DNA from: CAZSWS01 sp964610765
Lineage (GTDB): Bacteria; Bacteroidota; Bacteroidia; Bacteroidales; Tannerellaceae
Length of the DNA: 16,524 nt
Direction: 5' to 3'
Assembly: GCA_964610765.1 (NCBI GenBank)
Contig: CAZSWS010000066.1
Coordinates: 1 to 16,524, forward strand
Made by a program: the position numbers and the translations under genes. How positions within the stretch are numbered: the first letter of the stretch is position 1; each line of letters starts with the position of its first letter. Below, piece after piece: positions 1 through 6,101 of the stretch. The notes beneath the pieces were generated by a model that saw nothing but the letters and a program-made list of their open reading frames with translations, had not been told where the DNA came from and searched no databases.

Positions 1-28
1 AGATTTGAGGGTGTTACCCTATGGCATA

Positions 29-52
29 CCTAGCTATTATTTAATAGCTAGG
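29..52 (-). terminator. Hairpin spanning the stop codon of the GH78 gene
   Basis: A perfect 10-bp inverted repeat (29-38 with 43-52, 4-nt loop) covers the stop codon at 37-39 and the last codons of the GH78 gene. A second small hairpin (AGGGT 8-12 with ACCCT 16-20) follows in the direction of transcription. No U-tract follows either stem, so an intrinsic terminator is only a possibility. A stem protecting the 3' end of the mRNA is an equal alternative. Confidence 0.4.
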
Positions 53-2328
53 AGTTCGTATGTTCCTTTTGCTAGCTTACAGGCTGTTTTTCCGGGAATA
101 GGGGTAGCTTCTTCCGCATTCGCCAGTTGCTTAGTTTTTAATGATTTCCCATTGACTGTTATTCTATCTATTTGCGTGGTTGGCATATAAACAATGGCTG
201 TTGTCCCTTTAGGAACAGTCAGTTGTAGTTTGAATTGCTTCGGTGTGTTTTCAAAACCAGTCTTTATCTCACCTGCTATAGACGGAGTGGTTAAAGCGGC
301 TTTTTCAAACGATGCGGGATTCGGGTTGACCACAAAAGTTTTGTAGCCAGCTTCCTGAGGATATACTCCTAACATATATTCAGCCAAAACCGTCAGGACA
401 CCCCCACTCCATGCATGATTGACTGTTCCACCACCAAAACCCTCGGAGCCAATACCCCAACCTTCAAACAAGGTGGTGTAATCCGGATGATTAACCATGG
501 GAGTGAATCGTCTTTTAGCCCGCTCCACGGCATACTCCCCTTCACCCATTACAAAGAGTGCTTCCATCACGTATTTTTCCATATAGGGACTGGCGTGCTC
601 TTCTTTTTTAAAGACGTCAAATAGTTTGGCGTATTTTCCCGGCTCTGCTATCCCGGCAATCACAGCCAAGGCTTGCACCCGATCGTCTGTCTCATCTTTA
701 TATCCTGGATGTCTGTATGCCGTTCCGTTCCAACAGGCATTATAGCCTACTTTTATCCTCTCCATGGTCGATCGATACATTTGTACATCATCCGGATGTC
801 CTAGCAAATCGGCCATCTGAGCAGCAGCCTCTAATGCCATATAATGCCATCCGGCATAGTTTAGTCGGAGGTCTTGATTGATTCCCCAATCGCCCCAATC
901 CCAATCGCCTTTTCGTTCGGCTGTCAAGCCTGTCTCATCCAGTTTCCAGATATTTAAGTATCGTTTAACAGCCGGATAAACTGCTTCAATCGTTGCTTTA
1001 TCGCCTGTGTGCTTATAATAATTCCAAAATCCATACCGTCCGATACTGGCTAACATCTGTGCCGGCAGCTCTGTATTGTAATTGCCGGCAGGAACAGGCG
1101 AAAACAACACATTCGTTTCGCGTTGCCAATTGGCTAATTCCAGTATTGCCTTTTTCATCAATGCATGACTAGACGAAGAGTACATATAAAAACTTTCACC
1201 CATCAATGTCACCACATCGCCCCACCACTGGGCACGCTCTCTATCCGGACAGTCAAAATAGGTATCTCGCATATTGACATACAAGGTGCGTAAGCCTTTT
1301 TCCCAAAAACGCATAAAGAACGGGTCTTCGCAAAAAAACGACCCTTCAACAGTTGTGTCAAAACCTGTTTCGCGATATTTTACACTATTCACTTCTAATC
1401 CTTTTGGAACCATCAACAATAGATGATGCCCATTCATCCATCCGAGCGACTCATAGACCTGATTCCCTTTTTTGGTGATATATTCTGCACGAATATTGAT
1501 GTCGCCCCCGGCAACCGAATGGTCTGTCTGGATATGAATCAAGCTCCCCCCTTTTGGATCGGTTATATCTAAAACCGGGGTCATTTGCATATTATAAGGT
1601 AGCTTAACTCGAATTGTATCATATATACTTCCGGAAATTCGCTCCATCCGCCCTTCTTTCACACCAAAGTCTTTCCAAAAAGGGATAGGACGCTTAATCA
1701 GCTGATTCCAGGGAGCATCTCCCCAATTGCCTATTTCCTTGACCGACATAAAGCCATAGCTGCTGTAATCTCCCACTTGCCAATCAGGCATATCTTTATT
1801 GGCATCAAACAATATATTCGATTCAGGCAGTCGGAAGTTAGGGAAAGGCTCACCTGAATCTAAAAAGGCCGGATGGACTTTGGCTACCCATGAATCGTTG
1901 GTGTTTAAATCTATATCGGATGAACGCATAATCAGCCCGCCCTGCCCGCTGTTCTTATGCGAGAACCCTTCTTTCCCAAAATACCATAAAAGCAAGGCTA
2001 CCTGATTATCTCCTTTTTGAAGATAAGGGGCTAAGTCCAGCTCATCATAATAGGTGTCGTTCGGATTAGGACCACGCTTCAACCCGCCTTCAAAAACCAC
2101 CATTTCACCATTAATCCACAGCCAATATTTTGAATCGACAGCAATCTGCACAAGTGCCTTTTTAGGAACTTTTTTCAACGATAAATCTTTCCGAAAGGCT
2201 ACCCATAGGTTTTTTTCTTTGAGTTGTTTTTCAGCAGTGATTACCCATTTTGCTTCAGAAGCTGCCATATGAATGGATGGGAATAAAACACAAAAGGAAA
2301 GAGTGATAATAAGCCAGACTTTTTTCAT
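37..2328 (-). CDS. Exported glycoside hydrolase, GH78 alpha-L-rhamnosidase-like
   Basis: Predicted to remove terminal alpha-L-rhamnose from glycans in the periplasm or at the cell surface. The 763-residue protein starts with a Sec signal peptide (about residues 1-23, MKK then a hydrophobic core ending near MAAS). An N-terminal beta-rich accessory region follows to about residue 330, then an (alpha/alpha)6-barrel region and a C-terminal beta domain. Family marks seen: FDCPDRERAQWWGD at 358-371, the GH78 counterpart of DCPxRxERxxWxGD that carries the acidic catalytic and sugar-binding residues, and TLFEGWG at 619-625, whose Glu622 matches the second catalytic Glu, followed by NHAWSGG. The first motif is one residue shorter than the classical form, a variant that I believe occurs in Bacteroides GH78 proteins. 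No SusC/SusD or other PUL genes are adjacent, so it looks like a stand-alone gene. Substrate is unproven; GH78 is confident, rhamnose specificity less so. Confidence 0.85.
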   Translation of the reverse strand: MKKVWLIITLSFCVLFPSIHMAASEAKWVITAEKQLKEKNLWVAFRKDLSLKKVPKKALVQIAVDSKYWLWINGEMVVFEGGLKRGPNPNDTYYDELDLAPYLQKGDNQVALLLWYFGKEGFSHKNSGQGGLIMRSSDIDLNTNDSWVAKVHPAFLDSGEPFPNFRLPESNILFDANKDMPDWQVGDYSSYGFMSVKEIGNWGDAPWNQLIKRPIPFWKDFGVKEGRMERISGSIYDTIRVKLPYNMQMTPVLDITDPKGGSLIHIQTDHSVAGGDINIRAEYITKKGNQVYESLGWMNGHHLLLMVPKGLEVNSVKYRETGFDTTVEGSFFCEDPFFMRFWEKGLRTLYVNMRDTYFDCPDRERAQWWGDVVTLMGESFYMYSSSSHALMKKAILELANWQRETNVLFSPVPAGNYNTELPAQMLASIGRYGFWNYYKHTGDKATIEAVYPAVKRYLNIWKLDETGLTAERKGDWDWGDWGINQDLRLNYAGWHYMALEAAAQMADLLGHPDDVQMYRSTMERIKVGYNACWNGTAYRHPGYKDETDDRVQALAVIAGIAEPGKYAKLFDVFKKEEHASPYMEKYVMEALFVMGEGEYAVERAKRRFTPMVNHPDYTTLFEGWGIGSEGFGGGTVNHAWSGGVLTVLAEYMLGVYPQEAGYKTFVVNPNPASFEKAALTTPSIAGEIKTGFENTPKQFKLQLTVPKGTTAIVYMPTTQIDRITVNGKSLKTKQLANAEEATPIPGKTACKLAKGTYELLAIK

Positions 2329-2365
2329 GGGGTGGGTATGTTTTTAGTTTAGTATTAAGGGGTTT

Positions 2366-2397
2366 CTTCAGATTCGTTTACCTAAAAACGAATGAAG
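2366..2397 (-). promoter_or_regulatory. Inverted repeat in the 5' leader of the GH78 gene
   Basis: ATTCGTTT (2372-2379) and AAACGAAT (2386-2393) form a perfect 8-bp stem with a 6-nt loop. It is extended by CTTC (2366-2369) with GAAG (2394-2397) across a 2-nt bulge. It lies between the likely -7 element (2408-2415) and the start codon at 2328, so it would be in the mRNA leader. It could be an mRNA stem-loop or a DNA operator; sequence alone does not decide. Confidence 0.4.
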
Positions 2398-2407
2398 CAT
2401 ACAAGTA

Positions 2408-2415
2408 CAAAGATA
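2408..2415 (-). promoter_or_regulatory. Possible -7 element of the GH78 gene promoter
   Basis: The minus strand reads TATCTTTG, a match to the Bacteroidetes -7 consensus TAnnTTTG, about 80 bp upstream of the GH78 start. No good TTTG -33 element lies 19-21 bp upstream, so it may need an activator or may be chance. Confidence 0.4.
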
Positions 2416-2597
2416 ATTCTTTCTTTACAAAACCTCTCTGTACACAGAAGAGAACTCTTTTAATTTTGCTCTATTCTCTTTGCTATTTGCCTTTCAAACG
2501 AAGAGCAGAAATCAAAGAAACATGCATTTTTCATCACTCAAAATCCTGTTAAAAGCATCGTTTTTCAGCTAAAAAAAACAGACAATATGGCAGTAAA

Positions 2598-2707
2598 AAA
2601 AAGACTATATTGAATTTCTAAAAAGACTACTGAGATTTTACAAAAAGACTACTGAGTTTTTATCAAAAGTCTATAGTCTTTTTATCGGATGACTACTGAG
2701 TCTTTAA
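2598..2707. repeat. Five-copy tandem repeat with an exact 22-bp period
   Basis: Five units start at 2598, 2620, 2642, 2664 and 2686. The core GACTACTGAG is intact in copies 2, 3 and 5 and diverged in copies 1 and 4. Its first base falls at 2603, 2625, 2647, 2669 and 2691, exactly 22 bp apart. Most units begin with an A-run and end with a T-run (for example AAAAAGACTACTGAGTTTTT). A weak partial unit (CGACTAATAC) follows at 2709. About 22 bp is close to two helical turns, so every core faces the same side of DNA, as in operator or iteron arrays. It lies between the divergent GH78 and AlbA_2 genes. No coding frame crosses it convincingly. Confidence 0.75.
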
Positions 2708-2901
2708 ACGACTAATACACAGATGATTACAAATGCACAGACAGCTGACAAATTGACACTTTGAGTAAAAATGAGCTTATAGAAGGAATACCATTAAACT
2801 GAATGAATCTCAAAAAGCAAAAAGTGCAGTAAAGAAACACTTTTCAGGGTTGCTAAAAACATTGTTTTGAGAATTTGGTTCTATATACGTATAGATTTCC
2901 G

Positions 2902-2909
2902 TAACTTTA
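2902..2909 (+). promoter_or_regulatory. Possible -7 element abutting the AlbA_2 start codon
   Basis: TAACTTTA is a 5-of-6 match to TAnnTTTG and ends only 4 bp before the ATG at 2914. A TTTG lies at 2874-2877, but its 24-bp spacing is longer than the usual 19-21. If real, transcription would start at or near the A of the ATG, giving a leaderless mRNA. The palindrome TATACGTATA at 2884-2893 sits between the two elements, where a repressor would block polymerase. Confidence 0.35.
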
Positions 2910-2913
2910 TCGT

Positions 2914-3588
2914 ATGCAAACAAACAGACCTCACCCCATCGAGTCTTTGATAGAAGAAGGCGAACACCAACAGTTGGACTTTAAGTTTGAAGTGAGCGAC
3001 AGCCGAAAAATAGCTCGCACGTTGAGTGCTTTTGCCAACACAGATGGTGGCAGGCTGCTGATTGGGGTTAAAGATAATGGAAGAATCAGCGGTGTACAGG
3101 GTGAGGAAGAATACTTTATGATTGAGGCGGCTTCTGAGATGTACACACAGCCGGCAGTACCTTTTAAGTCGACTTATTGGCAAATAGGAGGGAAAAACGT
3201 CTTGGAGGTCTATATCAATCCGGGGAATGAAAAGCCCTATATTGCTCCGGATAAAGACAATAAAATGAAAGCATATATCCGTGTAAAAGATGAAAATATG
3301 CTGGCTAATGGCGTGCTAATCGCTGCATGGGAGAAAATGAAAAGTAAAAAGGGGACTCTTATAAAACTAAGTATGCCGATTGAGGCGCTCTTTGACTACC
3401 TCAACCGGCATAACTATATCAGTATAAATTGCTTCTGCTCAATTGCTCATATAAACTATCATGCTGCGAAAAGCATCTTGAGCGATTTGATGGCTATTGA
3501 AGTATTGCACTATCTGGTGATTGATAAAAAGATAGTCTACCAAGCCAACGAAGAAGCGTTTATGCGTTATTTTTCAACAACTCAGTAA
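2914..3588 (+). CDS. AlbA_2 (Schlafen-type) domain protein with C-terminal winged helix, putative regulator
   Basis: A 224-residue protein. Residues about 13-130 match the AlbA_2 / divergent AAA-4 domain: the entry motif QQLDFKFEVSD (19-29), then AFANTDGGRLLIGVKDNGRISGV (39-61), and a late strand with YIRVKDENMLAN (121-132). The C-terminal part (about 150-212) is helical with a following strand pair and looks like a winged helix-turn-helix, the usual layout of AlbA_2 regulators in Bacteroidetes. The family is assigned DNA or RNA binding mainly by fold; the target is unknown. It reads away from a 22-bp repeat array, which is a candidate binding site. The start is the first in-frame ATG and no strong Shine-Dalgarno precedes it. 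The 3' end overlaps the convergent HAD gene by 29 bp. Confidence 0.8.
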   Translation: MQTNRPHPIESLIEEGEHQQLDFKFEVSDSRKIARTLSAFANTDGGRLLIGVKDNGRISGVQGEEEYFMIEAASEMYTQPAVPFKSTYWQIGGKNVLEVYINPGNEKPYIAPDKDNKMKAYIRVKDENMLANGVLIAAWEKMKSKKGTLIKLSMPIEALFDYLNRHNYISINCFCSIAHINYHAAKSILSDLMAIEVLHYLVIDKKIVYQANEEAFMRYFSTTQ

Positions 3589-4186
3589 TTGCATTTCGCC
3601 AGTCTTCTCCATTTTTAGGCATATAGGTATGGAAACCCATACGTTGGGCAACTACAATATTCGCCTCTCCATCATCAACAAACAATGTTTCAGCCGGATT
3701 CATACCTGAGTCGGCAACCATTTGCTCAAATATAGACGGATCAGGCTTTGTTACACCCATCTCGTACGAAAGATACATCTTATCAAAATAGTCGTTCAAG
3801 GGTTTTCCTGCTTTAGAAAAAGCCGAAGACTGCGCCCAGCTTTGAACAGCAGGATTCGTATTACTCAAGAGATACATGTTGTAGTCTTTCCTCAACTCGG
3901 CAATATAATCCAGCTTTTCTTCCGGTACTTCCACAATAAAGCCCAACCATGCCTGACGAATATCTTCATCTGCAATATCCTTGCCTGCATGCTCTCGTAT
4001 TTTATCATTGAATTCAGCTAGGTTTATTTTCCCGTTCTCCAACTCCAAAAATATACCTTTTTGCTCATACGGATCAATTAGCTCTTCAGCGTCCGATACA
4101 CCTATTTTCTCAAATCGCCTTACACTGCGATCGCGGTTTAGGTGGATAATCACTCCTCCTAAGTCAAAAACAACATTTTTAATCAT
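3560..4186 (-). CDS. HAD-superfamily phosphatase, YihX-like
   Basis: A 208-residue cytosolic HAD hydrolase, subclass IA. Motif I is FDLGGV with nucleophile Asp8; the usual second Asp is Gly10, as in E. coli YihX (FDLGNV), an alpha-D-glucose-1-phosphate phosphatase. Motif II is LLSNTNP (Ser108), motif III is the Lys in GVTKPDPSIFE (Lys147), and motif IV is LFVDDGEANI (Asp171, Asp172). The helical cap lies between about residues 15 and 90. Length fits YihX-like proteins. The exact substrate cannot be read from sequence; many of these enzymes are promiscuous sugar-phosphate or FMN phosphatases. It follows mgtE on the same strand with 135 bp between, where a TATCTTTG -7-like element suggests its own promoter. 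Confidence 0.85.
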   Translation of the reverse strand: MIKNVVFDLGGVIIHLNRDRSVRRFEKIGVSDAEELIDPYEQKGIFLELENGKINLAEFNDKIREHAGKDIADEDIRQAWLGFIVEVPEEKLDYIAELRKDYNMYLLSNTNPAVQSWAQSSAFSKAGKPLNDYFDKMYLSYEMGVTKPDPSIFEQMVADSGMNPAETLFVDDGEANIVVAQRMGFHTYMPKNGEDWRNAITELLKNNA

Positions 4187-4248
4187 CTATATTTTTATCA
4201 AGTTATTCATACTTACGAACACGGTATGCGTTCATTTTTACTCAGACA

Positions 4249-4256
4249 CAAAGATA
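4249..4256 (-). promoter_or_regulatory. Possible -7 element of the HAD phosphatase promoter
   Basis: The minus strand reads TATCTTTG, matching TAnnTTTG, 62 bp before the HAD start. At the correct 20-bp spacing upstream lies TTCT, only a partial -33 element. The leader would carry the imperfect palindrome GAAC-N9-GTTC at about 4217-4233. Confidence 0.4.
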
Positions 4257-4321
4257 GCATTATCCTATGAATTAATAGAATGCCCTATAAATGGGAGATT
4301 CAAAAGATTTCCTCAACCGGT

Positions 4322-5704
4322 TTATAGCAATTTACCACTTAAGAATAAGGCAGCTATTGAGAAGTAAATAATAAGCCCCGTGACGTCTACCAAGGTGGCA
4401 ACAAAAGGTGCAGATGCCGTTGCCGGGTCTAGACGTATTTTCTTCAGTAAAATAGGAATCATTGAACCCGAAATAGTGCCCCATAAAACAATAAAAACCA
4501 ATGAAACGGCTACACTTAAAGCCACAGATACCCAAAACTCGCCATAATCATAAAGTCCTGTTTTCTGCCAAATAACAATTCGCGTCAAACCGATAGCCCC
4601 TAGTATGATTCCTAATTGAAACCCGACAAATATCTCTTTACGCATCACATACCACCAATCCTTTAGTTTGAGTTCTCCCAATGCTAACGAACGAATCACC
4701 AAACTAGCTGCTTGCGAGCCGGAGTTACCCCCACTGGATATAATAAGCGGAACAAACAAAGCTAGTACAACCGCACGCGAAATCTCCTCATCAAAATAAC
4801 CCATGGCTGAAGCCGTGAGCATCTCTCCAAAAAACAGGATTACCAGCCATCCGGCACGCTTCCTCAGCATTTCGAACAACGGTGTTTTAGTATAGGATAA
4901 ATCCAACCCTTCTGTACCCCCGAACTTTTGGAAGTCTTCGGTACTTTCACGCTGTTGAACGTCCATCACGTCATCGACCGTCACAATACCTAATAAAGTC
5001 CCTACGGTATCAATAACCGGCAGTGCAAACACGTCATGATCCAGAAAGACTTTGACTGCAACTTCCTGATCGTCGTGTGCATTTAGTGAAATAAGTAGAT
5101 TTTCGCCCAACTCAGAAACAGTCTGCTCCGGCTGGGAAAGGATAATTTCTTCTATTCGTATCGCATCCATCAGTTTCCACTTATCATCAACGATATAGAT
5201 TACGTTGAGCGTTTCAGAATCATGCCCAAACTTCCGAATATGGTCTAACGTCTGCGAAACAGTAAAATAAGGCTTTACTGCCACATACTCCGGTGTCATC
5301 AAACGACCAATACTATCTTTGGGATATCCCAGTAGTTGAATCGTAATCTCACGCTCTTCTTTCGACATGATTTGCATAAGGCGCTGACTGACTTTGCCCG
5401 GAAGCTCTTCAAAAAAAGCAGTACGGTCGTCCGGGTCCAAATCATTCAGCAGGCTAGTCAGCTTACCGGGGTTGGTAGCTAAACCTTTAATAAGACTCTC
5501 TTGCTCGTCGTAGGATAAGTATTGGAATGTTTCTTTGGCTGACTCGCCAGATAATAAACGAAATAATATAATCTTCTTCGACCTGGAAAGCTCCGGAAGG
5601 ATTTGAGCTACTTGGTATGGATTAAGCTTATTAAGCTGCTCTTTAACAGCTTTCCAGTCTTTGTTTTTAATAAGTTGTTGAAATAGGATGATGTTTTTGT
5701 TCAT
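4322..5704 (-). CDS. mgtE: Magnesium transporter MgtE
   Basis: A Mg2+-selective channel/transporter of the inner membrane. The 460-residue protein has the full MgtE layout: an N-terminal helical superhelix domain (to about 130), two CBS domains (about 135-255, ending GIVTVDDVMDVQQ), a linking helix and five C-terminal membrane helices (about 280-460). Diagnostic motifs are PLIISSGGNSGSQAASLVIRS in the pore region and the final LDPATASAPFVATLVDVTG, whose Asp residues form the Mg2+ site at the pore. I start it at ATG 5704 rather than the in-frame TTG at 5710. AGGAG at 5716-5712 lies 7 nt before that ATG, and the TTG lies inside the SD region. Such a strong SD is uncommon in Bacteroidetes. It has its own promoter about 200 bp upstream and a structured leader that probably controls translation. 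In known MgtE proteins the N and CBS domains close the pore at high Mg2+, so the leader would add expression control to channel gating. Confidence 0.95.
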   Translation of the reverse strand: MNKNIILFQQLIKNKDWKAVKEQLNKLNPYQVAQILPELSRSKKIILFRLLSGESAKETFQYLSYDEQESLIKGLATNPGKLTSLLNDLDPDDRTAFFEELPGKVSQRLMQIMSKEEREITIQLLGYPKDSIGRLMTPEYVAVKPYFTVSQTLDHIRKFGHDSETLNVIYIVDDKWKLMDAIRIEEIILSQPEQTVSELGENLLISLNAHDDQEVAVKVFLDHDVFALPVIDTVGTLLGIVTVDDVMDVQQRESTEDFQKFGGTEGLDLSYTKTPLFEMLRKRAGWLVILFFGEMLTASAMGYFDEEISRAVVLALFVPLIISSGGNSGSQAASLVIRSLALGELKLKDWWYVMRKEIFVGFQLGIILGAIGLTRIVIWQKTGLYDYGEFWVSVALSVAVSLVFIVLWGTISGSMIPILLKKIRLDPATASAPFVATLVDVTGLIIYFSIAALFLSGKLL

Positions 5705-5707
5705 ACA

Positions 5708-5716
5708 CAATCTCCT
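5708..5716 (-). promoter_or_regulatory. mgtE Shine-Dalgarno, segment 4 of the leader switch
   Basis: The transcript reads AGGAGAUUG here, with AGGAG 7 nt before the mgtE ATG (5704-5702). The nine bases are perfectly complementary to CAAUCUCCU at 5741-5733, and G-U pairs extend the helix at both ends. Pairing would hide the SD. This site also decides the start codon of mgtE. Confidence 0.7.
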
Positions 5717-5727
5717 CTAGTTTTTGG

Positions 5728-5803
5728 CTGTAAGGAGATTGCAAGAAGCCCCTTACAGTACGGTTAATACTATGATTAATTGACAATTCGGATAAGGGTC
5801 TTC
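5728..5803 (-). promoter_or_regulatory. Mutually exclusive pairing elements in the mgtE leader (segments 1-3), putative translational switch
   Basis: Segment 1 (5803-5792, GAAGACCCUUAU) can pair with segment 2 (5756-5745, GUAAGGGGCUUC) at 11 of 12 positions, counting one G-U. Segment 2 (5758-5751, CUGUAAGG) can instead pair perfectly with segment 3 (5735-5728, CCUUACAG), with a 15-nt loop. Segment 3 (5741-5733, CAAUCUCCU) can instead pair perfectly with the mgtE SD (5716-5708). So 1:2 allows 3:4 (SD hidden, mgtE off), whereas 2:3 leaves the SD free (on). A short ORF is translated across segments 1 and 2. The complementarities are observed. Function as a Mg2+ switch is inferred from the gene downstream. 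It does not resemble the M-box riboswitch as I know it. Confidence 0.55.
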
Positions 5804-5809
5804 GCCCAT
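5753..5809 (-). CDS. Putative 18-residue leader peptide of mgtE
   Basis: Starts at ATG 5809-5807, stops at TAA 5755-5753, and encodes MGEDPYPNCQLIIVLTVL. It lies within the mgtE leader, about 60 nt after the predicted transcription start and 48 nt before the mgtE ATG. AAAAAGAG upstream is a weak, A-rich ribosome site of the kind Bacteroidetes accept. Codons 3-6 (Glu-Asp-Pro-Tyr) coincide exactly with pairing segment 1, and the stop codon lies inside segment 2. The acidic/proline start recalls E. coli MgtL (MEPDPTP...), where an acidic-proline stretch makes ribosomes drop off at low Mg2+ and so turns on mgtA. There is no sequence homology beyond that pattern. An 18-codon ORF can occur by chance; its placement relative to the pairing segments is the argument for it. 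Confidence 0.4.
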   Translation of the reverse strand: MGEDPYPNCQLIIVLTVL

Positions 5810-5875
5810 GATATGCTCTTTTTAAATGAATAAAATAATTTGACAAGAAGTAAATACCTACTTGCTTTAGCAGCA

Positions 5876-5906
5876 CAAACTTACAACAATCATCCACGCC
5901 GTCCAA
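5876..5906 (-). promoter_or_regulatory. Promoter of mgtE
   Basis: On the minus strand TTG (5906-5904), 20 bp, then TAAGTTTG (5883-5876): a full match in sequence and spacing to the Bacteroidetes TTTG-N19-21-TAnnTTTG promoter, lacking only the first T of the -33 box. Transcription should start near 5870, giving an mgtE leader of about 165 nt, long enough for a leader ORF and the pairing elements. Confidence 0.65.
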
Positions 5907-5954
5907 CTTTAAAGTCTAAAAAACGGACAAGCAGGCCTCTAGACAGCACATCAA

Positions 5955-5984
5955 ATGGCTACTAATCAAGAGATTAAAAGCCAT
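5955..5984. promoter_or_regulatory. Two-part inverted repeat between mgtE and the sulfatase
   Basis: ATGGCT (5955-5960) pairs with AGCCAT (5979-5984), and TAATC (5963-5967) pairs with GATTA (5972-5976), separated by 2-nt mismatches and with a 4-nt AAGA centre. It lies upstream of both divergent promoters and outside the predicted mgtE transcript. A dyad operator is therefore more likely than an RNA hairpin. A second dyad, ATGAAA-acaa-TTTCAT with flanking ATAC/GTAT, lies at 6001-6028, nearer the sulfatase. Confidence 0.4.
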
Positions 5985-6054
5985 CAAACCCCTATTTGTC
6001 ATACATGAAAACAATTTCATAGGTGTATTCAAAATAATAATTGTAACTTAACGC

Positions 6055-6086
6055 TTTCATTTATCAGTTCACATATCCTAATTTTA
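6055..6086 (+). promoter_or_regulatory. Weak promoter candidate for the sulfatase
   Basis: TTTC (6055-6058), 20 bp, TAATTTTA (6079-6086): right spacing, but each box has one mismatch to TTTG / TAnnTTTG. It lies 15 bp before the start codon. A weak match is compatible with activation by a regulator or an ECF sigma factor. Confidence 0.35.
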
Positions 6087-6101
6087 TAGTCAAAAACCAA
6101 C

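Larger units (their letters stand above)
2329..2913. other. 585-bp divergent intergenic region between GH78 and the AlbA_2 gene
   Basis: Besides the leader hairpin, the -7 element and the 22-bp array, I see no gene here. The stretch 2416-2597 is AT-rich with A-runs and T-runs but no clear structure. The stretch 2714-2880 shows nothing I can name. Close to the AlbA_2 start is the perfect palindrome TATACGTATA (2884-2893). Confidence 0.6.

Noticed and set aside
2598..2707. CRISPR array
   Set aside because: The units are contiguous 22-bp tandem copies with no unique spacers, and no cas gene is near.
2881..3183. Minus-strand frames opposite the AlbA_2 gene
   Set aside because: They are shadows of the plus-strand gene, which has clear AlbA_2 motifs.
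4321..4322. Terminator directly after mgtE
   Set aside because: No convincing hairpin with a U-tract is visible in the 135 bp between mgtE and the HAD gene, so read-through is possible.
5708..5710. TTG as start codon of mgtE
   Set aside because: It lies inside the ribosome-binding region; ATG 5704 has AGGAG at 7-nt spacing and is the natural start.
5705..5870. M-box (ykoK) Mg2+ riboswitch
   Set aside because: I cannot recognise the M-box conserved core or its multi-stem architecture here. The simple complementary segments plus ORF explain the leader better. An Infernal search with the M-box model would settle it.
5667..5906. A 79-codon minus-strand frame covering the mgtE leader and running into mgtE out of frame
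   Set aside because: Its start lies at or before the predicted promoter boxes, it overlaps mgtE in another frame, and the product resembles nothing I recognise.
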